Source: Winogradskyella sp. J14-2
GTDB lineage: Bacteria; Bacteroidota; Bacteroidia; Flavobacteriales; Flavobacteriaceae
Direction: 5' to 3'
NCBI RefSeq assembly: GCF_001971725.1
Contig: NZ_CP019388.1
Span: forward strand, 1,674,001 to 1,738,000
DNA length: 64,000 nucleotides
Each line of letters opens with the position of its first letter. Within the stretch, counting starts at the first letter, position 1. Positions 56,723-64,000 of this stretch are shown here, one piece after another. A model generated the notes under the pieces. The model did not search any database, had not been told where the DNA came from, and saw nothing but the letters and a program-made list of their open reading frames with translations. A program made the translations under genes and the position numbers.

Positions 56723-59104
56723 TTATTTTACTTTTTCAATGGTAAAACCATCGTTGACAGAAATGGTTGTTATCTTTAAATCTTTATCGGCAGAGGAATT
56801 CCCTGTCATAATGGTAAAATCCCCAGGTTCTACTACAAAGTTGAAATCCTTATCATACATGGCTAAACTTTCTGCGGTAATTGGAATACTCACTGTTTTA
56901 GATTCTCCTGCTTTTACAAATACACGTTTATAACCCTTTAGCTCCTTAACTGGTCTGGTGTAAGAACTTCGGTTATCTCTTATGTACATCTGTACTACTT
57001 CCTCTCCATCAACCTCACTTGTGTTTTTAACAATTACAGATACCGTAATCGTATCATCTTTTCCATCAAATTCTGTTTTGGAAACGCTTGGTTCAGAAAA
57101 TTTAAATTTTGAATAACTTAAACCATAACCAAAAGGATGTAATGGTACTTTCTTTTCGGTATTATACTTATGAATGTAAGCGGTCGGTTTATGGTTATAT
57201 ATCATTTGTAACTGACCAACACTTCTTGGTACAGTTAATGGTAACTTACCGCTTGGATTAACTTCTCCCAGCAAGATTTCAGCAACGGCTTGTCCGCCAA
57301 ATGCACCTGGTTCCCAAGCATTGACAACCGCTTTGGCACGTTGCTCTAGCCAAGGTTCGGCAATAGGACTACCACTTACGTAAACGACTATTACAGGTTT
57401 ATTAAGCTCAAATAGTTTGTTGGCCAATTTCATTTGATTGCCTGATAGTTTTAATGTAGCTCTATCGATATTTTCGCCTGTGGTTTTATTTTTCCAATCG
57501 TGACGGTATGAGTTTTCTCCTAGAACCAAAACGATTATATCTGAACCTGTGGCTTTTTGTTTTGCTACAGCTATATTTTCATCAGTTATCCATTTTGAAC
57601 GTTGCCCACAATCATAGTATTCCGTCGCGTAACCATATTTTTCAGCCATATTATCCAAACCTTCTTTTATGGTTACATAGTTATCTTCTGGTTGTGGTGA
57701 AGACCAATCGCCAAGGGTTGTCATATTGTCTGCATTTGGACCAGTAATGAAAATTTTCTTTCCTGACACATTTTTAAGCGGAAGGAAACCATTGTTCTTT
57801 TGTAGTACAACACCCTTTCTAGCTTGTTCTAAGGCTGTTTGCTGGTGTTCTATAGTGAAAATTTCGGATTTTACACTCTCTAAATCAATGAATGGATTTT
57901 CAAAAAGTCCTAATCTAAATTTAGCTTCTAAAATCTTGTAAACAGCATCATTTACCCGATCTTCACTTAACTTACCTTCATTTACCAATTCTACTACGTA
58001 ATCCTGAAAATATGGTCCATGCATATTCATGTCCATTCCAGCACCTATTGAGAATTGTACAGATTCCTTAAAGTCTCTAGCAACATGATGCCATTTTGCG
58101 ATACGCGAAATATCATTCCAGTCACTCACATAAAATCCTTTAAAGCCCCAACGGTTACGCATTAAATCGGTCATCATGAACTCGTCCATATGTCCAGGCA
58201 TACCATTTACTTCATTATGAGCAGCCATAATAGAAAACACATTTGCTTCTTGAACCGCTCTACGATAAGGTGGTAAGAACATTTCAAAAAGTGTTCTTTT
58301 TGACACATCAGTCGGTGAAGCATTTAGTCCATTAACTGATTGACTACCTGCAATTAAATGCTTTGCACAAGCTATAACTTTATCTTCTCCTGTAAAATCG
58401 TTGCCTTGAAGCCCTTTGATAGCGGCAACACCCATATTACCAACAAGGAAGGGGTCTTCTCCATAGGTTTCGCCTGTTCTCCCCCAACGCGGATCTCTTA
58501 ATACATCAATATTTGGTGTAAATGTCCATTGGGTTCCTGTAGCCCTCATTTCTTTGGCAGTTTGCTGACTTGCTTTTACCATTAAAGAATCATCAAATGT
58601 TGCTGCCTGTGTAATTGGTGTAGGATATACTGTTGCTCCACCTTTGTAGTAGGCATTACCATGAATAGCATCTATACCAATAAGTAATGGGATTTTTAAA
58701 GGTGATTGTTGTGCCATTTCTTGAAGTTCATTAGCTTCTTCAGCGGTTAGTACATGCAGAAATGAACCTATTTTACCTTCTCTTGTCAATTTTGCGATAT
58801 CTGTGGTTTTAAAACCAGGATAGAAACCTTGTGCATCGTTGACGTCTAAATCTTCTTCTGATAAATCCCCAAGTGCCTTGCGCATGTGCTCCAAGCCAAC
58901 GTACTGGCTCATCTGTGCTGCTTTATCCTCAAGGGTCATCCGAGACATTAGGTCTTCTATTCTATCTTCTAACGAGGATGAAGCATCTAAATAAAGTGGA
59001 TTTTCCTCGTTTGAGGTATTCTTTTTTTGTTTGTCATTGCACGACAGCATAACCGTCACTGCGATAATTGTAATAGACAAATATTTAAATAGGTTCTTGA
59101 TCAT
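56723..59104 (-). CDS. GH3-family beta-glycosidase, lipoprotein
   Basis: A 793-residue enzyme with lipobox (VMLSC, Cys22), an N-terminal (beta/alpha)8 domain, an alpha/beta sandwich and a C-terminal fibronectin-III-like domain (about 690-780), the BglX arrangement. KHLIAG (about 248-253) and the nucleophile Asp328 in FYVSDWNDI are visible. GH3 enzymes remove terminal beta-linked glucose, xylose or similar units. Combined with GH10 it may be a beta-xylosidase or beta-glucosidase acting on oligosaccharides in the periplasm. It is the third gene of the susCD operon, 16 bases after susD. Confidence 0.92.
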   Translation of the reverse strand: MIKNLFKYLSITIIAVTVMLSCNDKQKKNTSNEENPLYLDASSSLEDRIEDLMSRMTLEDKAAQMSQYVGLEHMRKALGDLSEEDLDVNDAQGFYPGFKTTDIAKLTREGKIGSFLHVLTAEEANELQEMAQQSPLKIPLLIGIDAIHGNAYYKGGATVYPTPITQAATFDDSLMVKASQQTAKEMRATGTQWTFTPNIDVLRDPRWGRTGETYGEDPFLVGNMGVAAIKGLQGNDFTGEDKVIACAKHLIAGSQSVNGLNASPTDVSKRTLFEMFLPPYRRAVQEANVFSIMAAHNEVNGMPGHMDEFMMTDLMRNRWGFKGFYVSDWNDISRIAKWHHVARDFKESVQFSIGAGMDMNMHGPYFQDYVVELVNEGKLSEDRVNDAVYKILEAKFRLGLFENPFIDLESVKSEIFTIEHQQTALEQARKGVVLQKNNGFLPLKNVSGKKIFITGPNADNMTTLGDWSSPQPEDNYVTIKEGLDNMAEKYGYATEYYDCGQRSKWITDENIAVAKQKATGSDIIVLVLGENSYRHDWKNKTTGENIDRATLKLSGNQMKLANKLFELNKPVIVVYVSGSPIAEPWLEQRAKAVVNAWEPGAFGGQAVAEILLGEVNPSGKLPLTVPRSVGQLQMIYNHKPTAYIHKYNTEKKVPLHPFGYGLSYSKFKFSEPSVSKTEFDGKDDTITVSVIVKNTSEVDGEEVVQMYIRDNRSSYTRPVKELKGYKRVFVKAGESKTVSIPITAESLAMYDKDFNFVVEPGDFTIMTGNSSADKDLKITTISVNDGFTIEKVK

Positions 59105-59120
59105 TGCTTGCTTAAAAAAA

Positions 59121-60647
59121 TTAGTAGCCCGGATTTTGATCTGCTTGAGATATCTCGGTGTTATTTGATAGTTCTGTTGAAGGTATTGGCAACAACATGT
59201 TCTTTACCGATACAGGATAAATGTAATCCTTGTTGCCAAGGTTAGGGAAGTTGTTATGTGTCTCGATAATTTCTTCCAAGAAATATTCGTAACCTCTTCT
59301 TCTGGTATCAAACCAGTCGTGGTTTTCACCTAAAAGTTCGTACTGACGCTCTTTCATTATACGCATACGAAACATATCCTGGCTCATACCGCTCCAATCT
59401 GCTGGTTCTACTGCTTGCGTACCATCTGCTTGTGTGCGTGCTCTAGCCAATACCTCGTTTACATATTGGTATGCGTCGGCTGGACCGTTAAGCTCGTTTT
59501 CAATTTCTGCGAGCATTAACAATAAGTCTGCATATCGTAATTTTAGCATGTTTCGGCTTGTGGTCGTGCCATTGAAATTTGGGTCCAAATATTTGTTTAT
59601 TGCGGTAAAACCATCATTACCGTTAATTTGGGTTGGGTAAAGATTTACCGTGTTCCCATTTACTTTAACGTAGGAATCATAAGTGAAAGTGGCATCAATC
59701 CTTGGGTCTCCTGGATATTGATTGAAGTGTTGGTCGAAGACTTCTTTATTTGGTCTTACTCTTCCGAATGTTGGGTAATCGAAAAGTTGTTTTAAGGTGT
59801 AACTTCTGATTACGTCGGAATTTCTGACTGCACCGTTTGACCCATACTGAATTTCGAAAATGGCTTCTGAGGTGTTCTCATTGGTAATATCAAACAAATC
59901 TTCAAATACAGGTACCAAACTGTACCGTCCGTATACCTGAATAGCTTCGTCGTAAGCGGCTTGCCACATAGACATATCGTTGTTCTCCCCTGCCAAGGTC
60001 ATATATACTTTAGCTAAAAACATATTGGCAGCGGTTTTTACTGGGCGGTCTGAAATGTACTCCCCTGGATTTGGAAGCATTTCCTTAGCTTTTTCAAAAT
60101 CTGAAATCACTAACTCGTAAACCTCTTCTTTTGAGCTTCTAGGTGTATCTAAATCGTTGATGTTGGCCGGTAAGGTTTTGATGGGTACACCACCGAAATA
60201 GCGTACCAAATCAAAATAAGTCGCAGCACGAATAAAATAGGCTTGCCCTAATGTAGTCTCACGATTTGCAAGCTGGGAATCTTCCATATTGAAAATAATG
60301 GTGTTCGCTACATTAATGGTTGCATACATTTGTGGCCACATACGCGTCAACCAAGTATTGTTTGGCAAGGTATTTAAGCTCGTAGCGTCTTCACTAGCAC
60401 CTTGATTTGAAAAGAACCTTCCAGAAACAGGGTTGATAAAGGTATGTATTGAAGACCCATGATATCCAGGGTCTGAGTAACTTTGGTAAAGACCGTTTAC
60501 CGCAGCCTCAACGCCATCTTCGGTCGAAAATACTTGCTCTTCTTCAAAGAACGTCTCGATATCTTCTTCTAAGTAATCGTCACATCCTGTAACTACAAAG
60601 AATGAAGTGATTAATCCAATAATTGCTATATATTTTTTCATTTCCAT
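59121..60647 (-). CDS. SusD/RagB-family nutrient-binding lipoprotein
   Basis: A 508-residue outer-membrane lipoprotein (lipobox VTGC, about residue 22) with the acidic surface signal DDYLEEDIE, a TPR-rich body with LANRETTLGQAYFIRAATYF and ADLLLMLAEIENE, and the usual C-terminus (MKERQYELLGENHDWFDTRR, then YPVSVKNMLLPIPSTELSNN and NPGY). SusD proteins bind glycans and act as a lid on SusC. Starts at 60647 and 60641 are both possible. It lies 4-10 bases after susC. Confidence 0.95.
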   Translation of the reverse strand: MEMKKYIAIIGLITSFFVVTGCDDYLEEDIETFFEEEQVFSTEDGVEAAVNGLYQSYSDPGYHGSSIHTFINPVSGRFFSNQGASEDATSLNTLPNNTWLTRMWPQMYATINVANTIIFNMEDSQLANRETTLGQAYFIRAATYFDLVRYFGGVPIKTLPANINDLDTPRSSKEEVYELVISDFEKAKEMLPNPGEYISDRPVKTAANMFLAKVYMTLAGENNDMSMWQAAYDEAIQVYGRYSLVPVFEDLFDITNENTSEAIFEIQYGSNGAVRNSDVIRSYTLKQLFDYPTFGRVRPNKEVFDQHFNQYPGDPRIDATFTYDSYVKVNGNTVNLYPTQINGNDGFTAINKYLDPNFNGTTTSRNMLKLRYADLLLMLAEIENELNGPADAYQYVNEVLARARTQADGTQAVEPADWSGMSQDMFRMRIMKERQYELLGENHDWFDTRRRGYEYFLEEIIETHNNFPNLGNKDYIYPVSVKNMLLPIPSTELSNNTEISQADQNPGY

Positions 60648-60651
60648 TGAT

Positions 60652-63600
60652 TTAGAATGTTAGATTTAATGCTATAGAGTAGGTTTTCTGGTTAGGAAAC
60701 GAATTCCAATCTACACCGACTCTTCCTGGGTCGAAGGTAAAACTGGCACCTTCTGGGTCATAGCCGCTGTAATTTGTAAACAATAAGAGATTTTGACCGG
60801 ATAAGGATATGTAAGCATTATCAAAAATTGATTTTTCTGAAAAAGGAATGTTATAACCTAAGGTGACGTTTGCCAATCTTAAAAAACTTCCATCTTCCAC
60901 GATTCGGTCTGTAAATCCGGTTTCATCAGCAAGGTCGTAACCGACTCTTGGGAAAGTACCATCTGGATTATCTGGCGTCCAGGCATTAAAGTATGCTTCG
61001 CTTCTCACATTAGTAGAAGCATTATCTGCATAAGCCTCGCGCAACAAATTACCATTAGCGATATCATTACCATAAACGCCATTAAACAAGGCGCTTAATG
61101 ACCAATTTTTGTAGGTAAGGCTAGTACCAAAGCCATAATTAAAATCCGGGTTTGGATTACCGATTATAGTTAAATCGTTATTGTCTATGACACCATCATC
61201 ATTTTGATCAACCAAATACACATCACCTAATTGCGCTGGTGTACCATTAAAACTTGGTGCATTATCAACATCCTCTTGGTTACTTACTATACCATTAGTG
61301 GCATAACCATAAAAGAGTGCTGGTTCTTCTCCTTCAATGAAAATGTTGGCTTCTGTTTTGAAGAAATTTCCACCTGAAATCTGTCTACCTAAATACGCAC
61401 TGTACGTCTGTGTGCCGAATTGTGCTGGCGGAAATCCTAGGTCACCGACTTCATTTCTGTTAAAGGCAATGTTTCCGTAAACATTCCACTGAAAATCATC
61501 ATTGCTTACTATATCTGCATTGATAGCAAATTCAATACCTTTATTAATTAGTTCACCTCGATTGACAAAAGTCGCTTCAAAACCATTTGAAGGCGCAATT
61601 TGTGCATTCAATAATAAATCGTATATATTTTTGTAGTACACATCAACTGACCCAGTGACTCTATCGTTGGCAAAACCAAAATCCAAACCAGCGTTGTACT
61701 GGCTTGTTGTTTCCCATTTTAGAGTGGGATTTCTCAGGTTTTGCGGCACAATAGACGTTAATGGATTACCAGCTTCATCAGAATAAGGTGATTGTGTAAG
61801 GTTGAATCTTGTTATGGTACTGTAAGGGTCAATAGCCTGATTACCTGTTAGTCCCCAACCTAACCTCAACTTTGCCTGTGATATAAGTTTAGAATCTTTA
61901 AGAAAATTCTCTTCTTTCATTTTCCATGCAAATGCAAATGCCGGAAAATAGCCCCAACGATTATTGCCTCTAAATTTAGAACTACCATCTGCTCTAAAAG
62001 TTGCCGTGAACAAATATTTATCGAACATGGTATAATTTATCCTTCCTAAATAAGATAATAAGGACTCTTCTTCGGTGTAATAAAAGACAGGTTGCTGATT
62101 TTGCCCGGTTGTTATGCCATTCGCCCTTAAATCTTGCAATGGGAAATCGGTTGCTGATGCTGTTTTAAATGTAGATTGCCTCTGGTCGATAATAAACCCA
62201 ACTGTTCCATTGATGCGATGGTTACGGTTAAACCTGTGCTTAAACATTAAGGTGTTATCAATATTATATCTAAAACGCTCAAGATTACTTAGACCAGCCT
62301 CACCATTTACTAATGCACCTCTACGCAGAGCTGTACCAAACCATATTTGTCTTTCTTTCACTCTGTAATCTGCACCTACAGTTACTCTATAAGTAAAAGC
62401 CTTAGACAATTTATAATCTAGTTTTAAGGCACCCAGTAATCTTGATTCTTTGGATTCATCATCATAGTCAGATACCCATGCTCTTGGACCATCTAAACTA
62501 ATATCAAACTCATCGCCTTCAAAATTATCAACCTGCCCAATTATAGGTGCACCAGAAACTAATTGTCTAATAATACTATTGCTTGTGCCACCCAGATTTT
62601 CAGTGCCTTTAGATGCAAAGTTTTGAGTGTGCTGTGCCGCTATCTTAGTACTTAATTCTAGTTTCCCAGATAAATTGGTGTTGAATTTGGCATTGAAGTC
62701 CGTACTCTTGGCAATTGCCCTTGGCACAACACCTTCATTCTGTAGAAATCCTCCTGAAATATAATAGTCTGAGTTTTCACTACCGCCTGAAACCGCCAAT
62801 CTGTACTTATTGGTCACAGCCATTTTGAATATATCTTCACTCCAATCTACTCCCTCTATTCGCTCAATGGTATTGGCATTGTCTAACATAAATTGCTCAT
62901 CGTTTTGGAAGTTGGCAATACTGCCATCTGGATAAACAAAGTAGCTTGGATTAAATCCTTGATTAGCTCTTACATCATTTTGATAATCGACATAATCCCT
63001 TGTGCCTAAAACATCTATTTCATTAGTTACGAAGCCTAACCTCGTCGATGTATTAAATGTAAACTTTGCCTCACCTTTTTGACCTTTTTTTGTGGTAATA
63101 ATTATAACTCCGTTAGCACCACGAGAACCATAAATAGCTGTAGCTGAAGCGTCTTTGAGTACCTCAATGCTCTCAATATCGCGAGGGCTTAAACCTGTTA
63201 TACCGCCTTGTGGCGACAGATAGCTGTTACCGCTTGATAGTGGGTCTAGTGTATCCTCCGTAGCGGAATCTACAATGATACCATCAACAACGTAAAGCGG
63301 TTGGGTATTACCTGTAAGACTATTTAAACCTCTAATCCTGATGCTATTTGCTGCCCCTGGTTCAAATGCACTTTGTACCAAAACCCCTGCGACTCTACCC
63401 TGTAACAGTTGCTCAACATTGTTAGACTGCGCTACCAAATCCTCTTTCTTTTTTACTGAAGAAACCGCACCTGTTAAGTCTTTTTTATTGACCTCACCGT
63501 AACCTATGATGACCACTTCATCCAGGGCTTCTTGGTTTTCTTTAAGGACAATGGTTAAATTGGTCTGAGAAGTAACGGTAATCTCTTGGGTTTCGTAACC

Positions 63601-63816
63601 AAGATAGCTCACGACCAAAACAGCTGGCGTCTCATTCAGAGTTAATGTAAACTCACCATCTATATTGGTAACCCCTCCTTTGATCGTGCCTTTTACGATA
63701 ACCGAAGCTCCTGGTAGGGGAAATTTAGTTTCGTCCATGACCTTCCCTTTAATTTCGGTCTGCGCAAAAATCACCATTGGAATTATTAAAAGTGCTGTAC
63801 AAAAAAGTTTTTTCAT
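60652..63816 (-). CDS. SusC/RagA-family TonB-dependent outer-membrane glycan transporter
   Basis: A 1054-residue receptor: signal peptide ending IFAQ, a CarboxypepD_reg-like domain (about 22-100), the TonB-box-like ALDEVVIIGYGEV, a plug with QGRVAGVLV, IRGLNSLTG, LYVVDGIIV and IEVLKDASATAIYGSRGANGV, and a barrel ending in SIALNLTF. Its N-terminal segment places it firmly in SusC rather than siderophore receptors. It imports oligosaccharides with SusD and TonB/ExbBD. It is the first gene of the PUL operon, preceded by a PUL motif 72 bases upstream. Confidence 0.96.
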   Translation of the reverse strand: MKKLFCTALLIIPMVIFAQTEIKGKVMDETKFPLPGASVIVKGTIKGGVTNIDGEFTLTLNETPAVLVVSYLGYETQEITVTSQTNLTIVLKENQEALDEVVIIGYGEVNKKDLTGAVSSVKKKEDLVAQSNNVEQLLQGRVAGVLVQSAFEPGAANSIRIRGLNSLTGNTQPLYVVDGIIVDSATEDTLDPLSSGNSYLSPQGGITGLSPRDIESIEVLKDASATAIYGSRGANGVIIITTKKGQKGEAKFTFNTSTRLGFVTNEIDVLGTRDYVDYQNDVRANQGFNPSYFVYPDGSIANFQNDEQFMLDNANTIERIEGVDWSEDIFKMAVTNKYRLAVSGGSENSDYYISGGFLQNEGVVPRAIAKSTDFNAKFNTNLSGKLELSTKIAAQHTQNFASKGTENLGGTSNSIIRQLVSGAPIIGQVDNFEGDEFDISLDGPRAWVSDYDDESKESRLLGALKLDYKLSKAFTYRVTVGADYRVKERQIWFGTALRRGALVNGEAGLSNLERFRYNIDNTLMFKHRFNRNHRINGTVGFIIDQRQSTFKTASATDFPLQDLRANGITTGQNQQPVFYYTEEESLLSYLGRINYTMFDKYLFTATFRADGSSKFRGNNRWGYFPAFAFAWKMKEENFLKDSKLISQAKLRLGWGLTGNQAIDPYSTITRFNLTQSPYSDEAGNPLTSIVPQNLRNPTLKWETTSQYNAGLDFGFANDRVTGSVDVYYKNIYDLLLNAQIAPSNGFEATFVNRGELINKGIEFAINADIVSNDDFQWNVYGNIAFNRNEVGDLGFPPAQFGTQTYSAYLGRQISGGNFFKTEANIFIEGEEPALFYGYATNGIVSNQEDVDNAPSFNGTPAQLGDVYLVDQNDDGVIDNNDLTIIGNPNPDFNYGFGTSLTYKNWSLSALFNGVYGNDIANGNLLREAYADNASTNVRSEAYFNAWTPDNPDGTFPRVGYDLADETGFTDRIVEDGSFLRLANVTLGYNIPFSEKSIFDNAYISLSGQNLLLFTNYSGYDPEGASFTFDPGRVGVDWNSFPNQKTYSIALNLTF

Positions 63817-63888
63817 TGATTGAAATAATTAGTTTCTGCTAAACTACTCCAACAGGTTTATTCTTACGTCTAAAAATATATCACAAAT

Positions 63889-63907
63889 GGTTTATTAATT
63901 GTCAGAA
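63889..63907 (-). promoter_or_regulatory. PUL-associated motif upstream of susC
   Basis: GGTTTA-N7-TCAGAA on the plus strand. The copy at 35232-35250 matches it in 19 of 21 bases. An AT-rich stretch with TATTTTTA on the minus strand (about 63871-63878) may hold the -7 box. Confidence 0.5.
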
Positions 63908-63960
63908 CCTCAGAAAACAAACCAATAATCAAGCCTTTTTTAATTATTTATAAATTAGAA

Positions 63961-64000
63961 TTATGATTTTTTGAGACTTTCTATAAATGCGCTTGGCGTC
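63961..64000 (-). CDS. C-terminal fragment of a possible AraC/HTCS-type regulator
   Basis: The minus strand enters from the right edge with TPSAFIESLKKS followed by a stop codon at 63961. TPS-x-F/Y-I near the C-terminus is usual for AraC-type DNA-binding domains, including hybrid two-component regulators that commonly sit directly upstream of susCD. Only 12 residues are visible, so both the gene and its identity are tentative. Confidence 0.3.
   Translation of the reverse strand, partial: TPSAFIESLKKS

Noticed and set aside
1-64000. Mobile element, prophage or CRISPR array
   Set aside because: I found no transposase, integrase, phage structural genes, spaced direct repeats or flanking duplications; the 11-bp repeats are contiguous and lie in promoter regions.

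Overview
The window is from a marine member of the Bacteroidota, most likely family Flavobacteriaceae. The evidence is low GC content, TAnnTTTG-type -7 promoter elements, a SusC/SusD pair, many lipoproteins with short lipoboxes, and four proteins ending in type IX secretion (T9SS) sorting domains. I saw no rRNA, tRNA, CRISPR array, transposase or integrase. Genus cannot be fixed from the sequence.

Region 1 (about 1-8.9 kb) is core genome: the end of an RND efflux pump, aspS, a ClC-family channel that lacks the gating glutamate, a cold-shock protein, a PrcB-like lipoprotein, tadA, dxs, a previously unlisted 56-residue membrane peptide convergent with dxs, and dgt. Region 2 (about 9-17.3 kb) looks like a phosphate-responsive block: a beta-rich lipoprotein, a TonB-dependent receptor, a MORN-like secreted protein, a PiT phosphate transporter fused to a PhoU-like domain, and an OmpA-type lipoprotein. 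Arrays of 11-bp direct repeats (TAACATTNNNN) resembling PHO boxes precede the first gene and fill the intergenic region in front of the transporter. Region 3 (17.4-24.5 kb) is housekeeping: RDD protein, DUF3109, MarC, a small flavoprotein, an S41 protease, dCMP deaminase, a HupE/UreJ-like protein and a TPR protein. A 603-bp gene-free stretch with several inverted repeats follows.

Region 4 (25-64 kb) is a large polysaccharide utilisation locus (PUL) with surface accessory genes. Reading leftwards from 63.8 kb, a nearly gapless minus-strand run encodes SusC, SusD, GH3, two sulfatases, then (after a terminator and a probable new promoter) a sulfatase, GH29 fucosidase, two sulfatases, an SGNH esterase, a divergent GH10 and a sixth sulfatase. 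To its left lie a plus-strand 1143-residue G8/beta-helix/discoidin T9SS protein and a second minus-strand block: a beta-helix T9SS protein, two lipidated sugar-modifying enzymes (mutarotase-like and xylose-isomerase-like), T9SS and Calx-beta surface proteins, and a sodium/solute symporter. The gene set points to a sulfated, acylated, fucose-bearing glycan with a beta-linked (possibly xylan-like) backbone. No carrageenase, agarase, ulvan lyase or classical fucoidanase family is visible, so the substrate is open.

A short motif, GGTTTA-N7-TCAGAA on the plus strand, occurs in the same spacing and orientation before susC, before the second sulfatase operon, and before two surface-protein genes of the left block. 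This suggests that one regulator controls the whole 30-64 kb region. The last 40 bases may be the C-terminus of that regulator (AraC/HTCS-like), but only 12 residues are visible.
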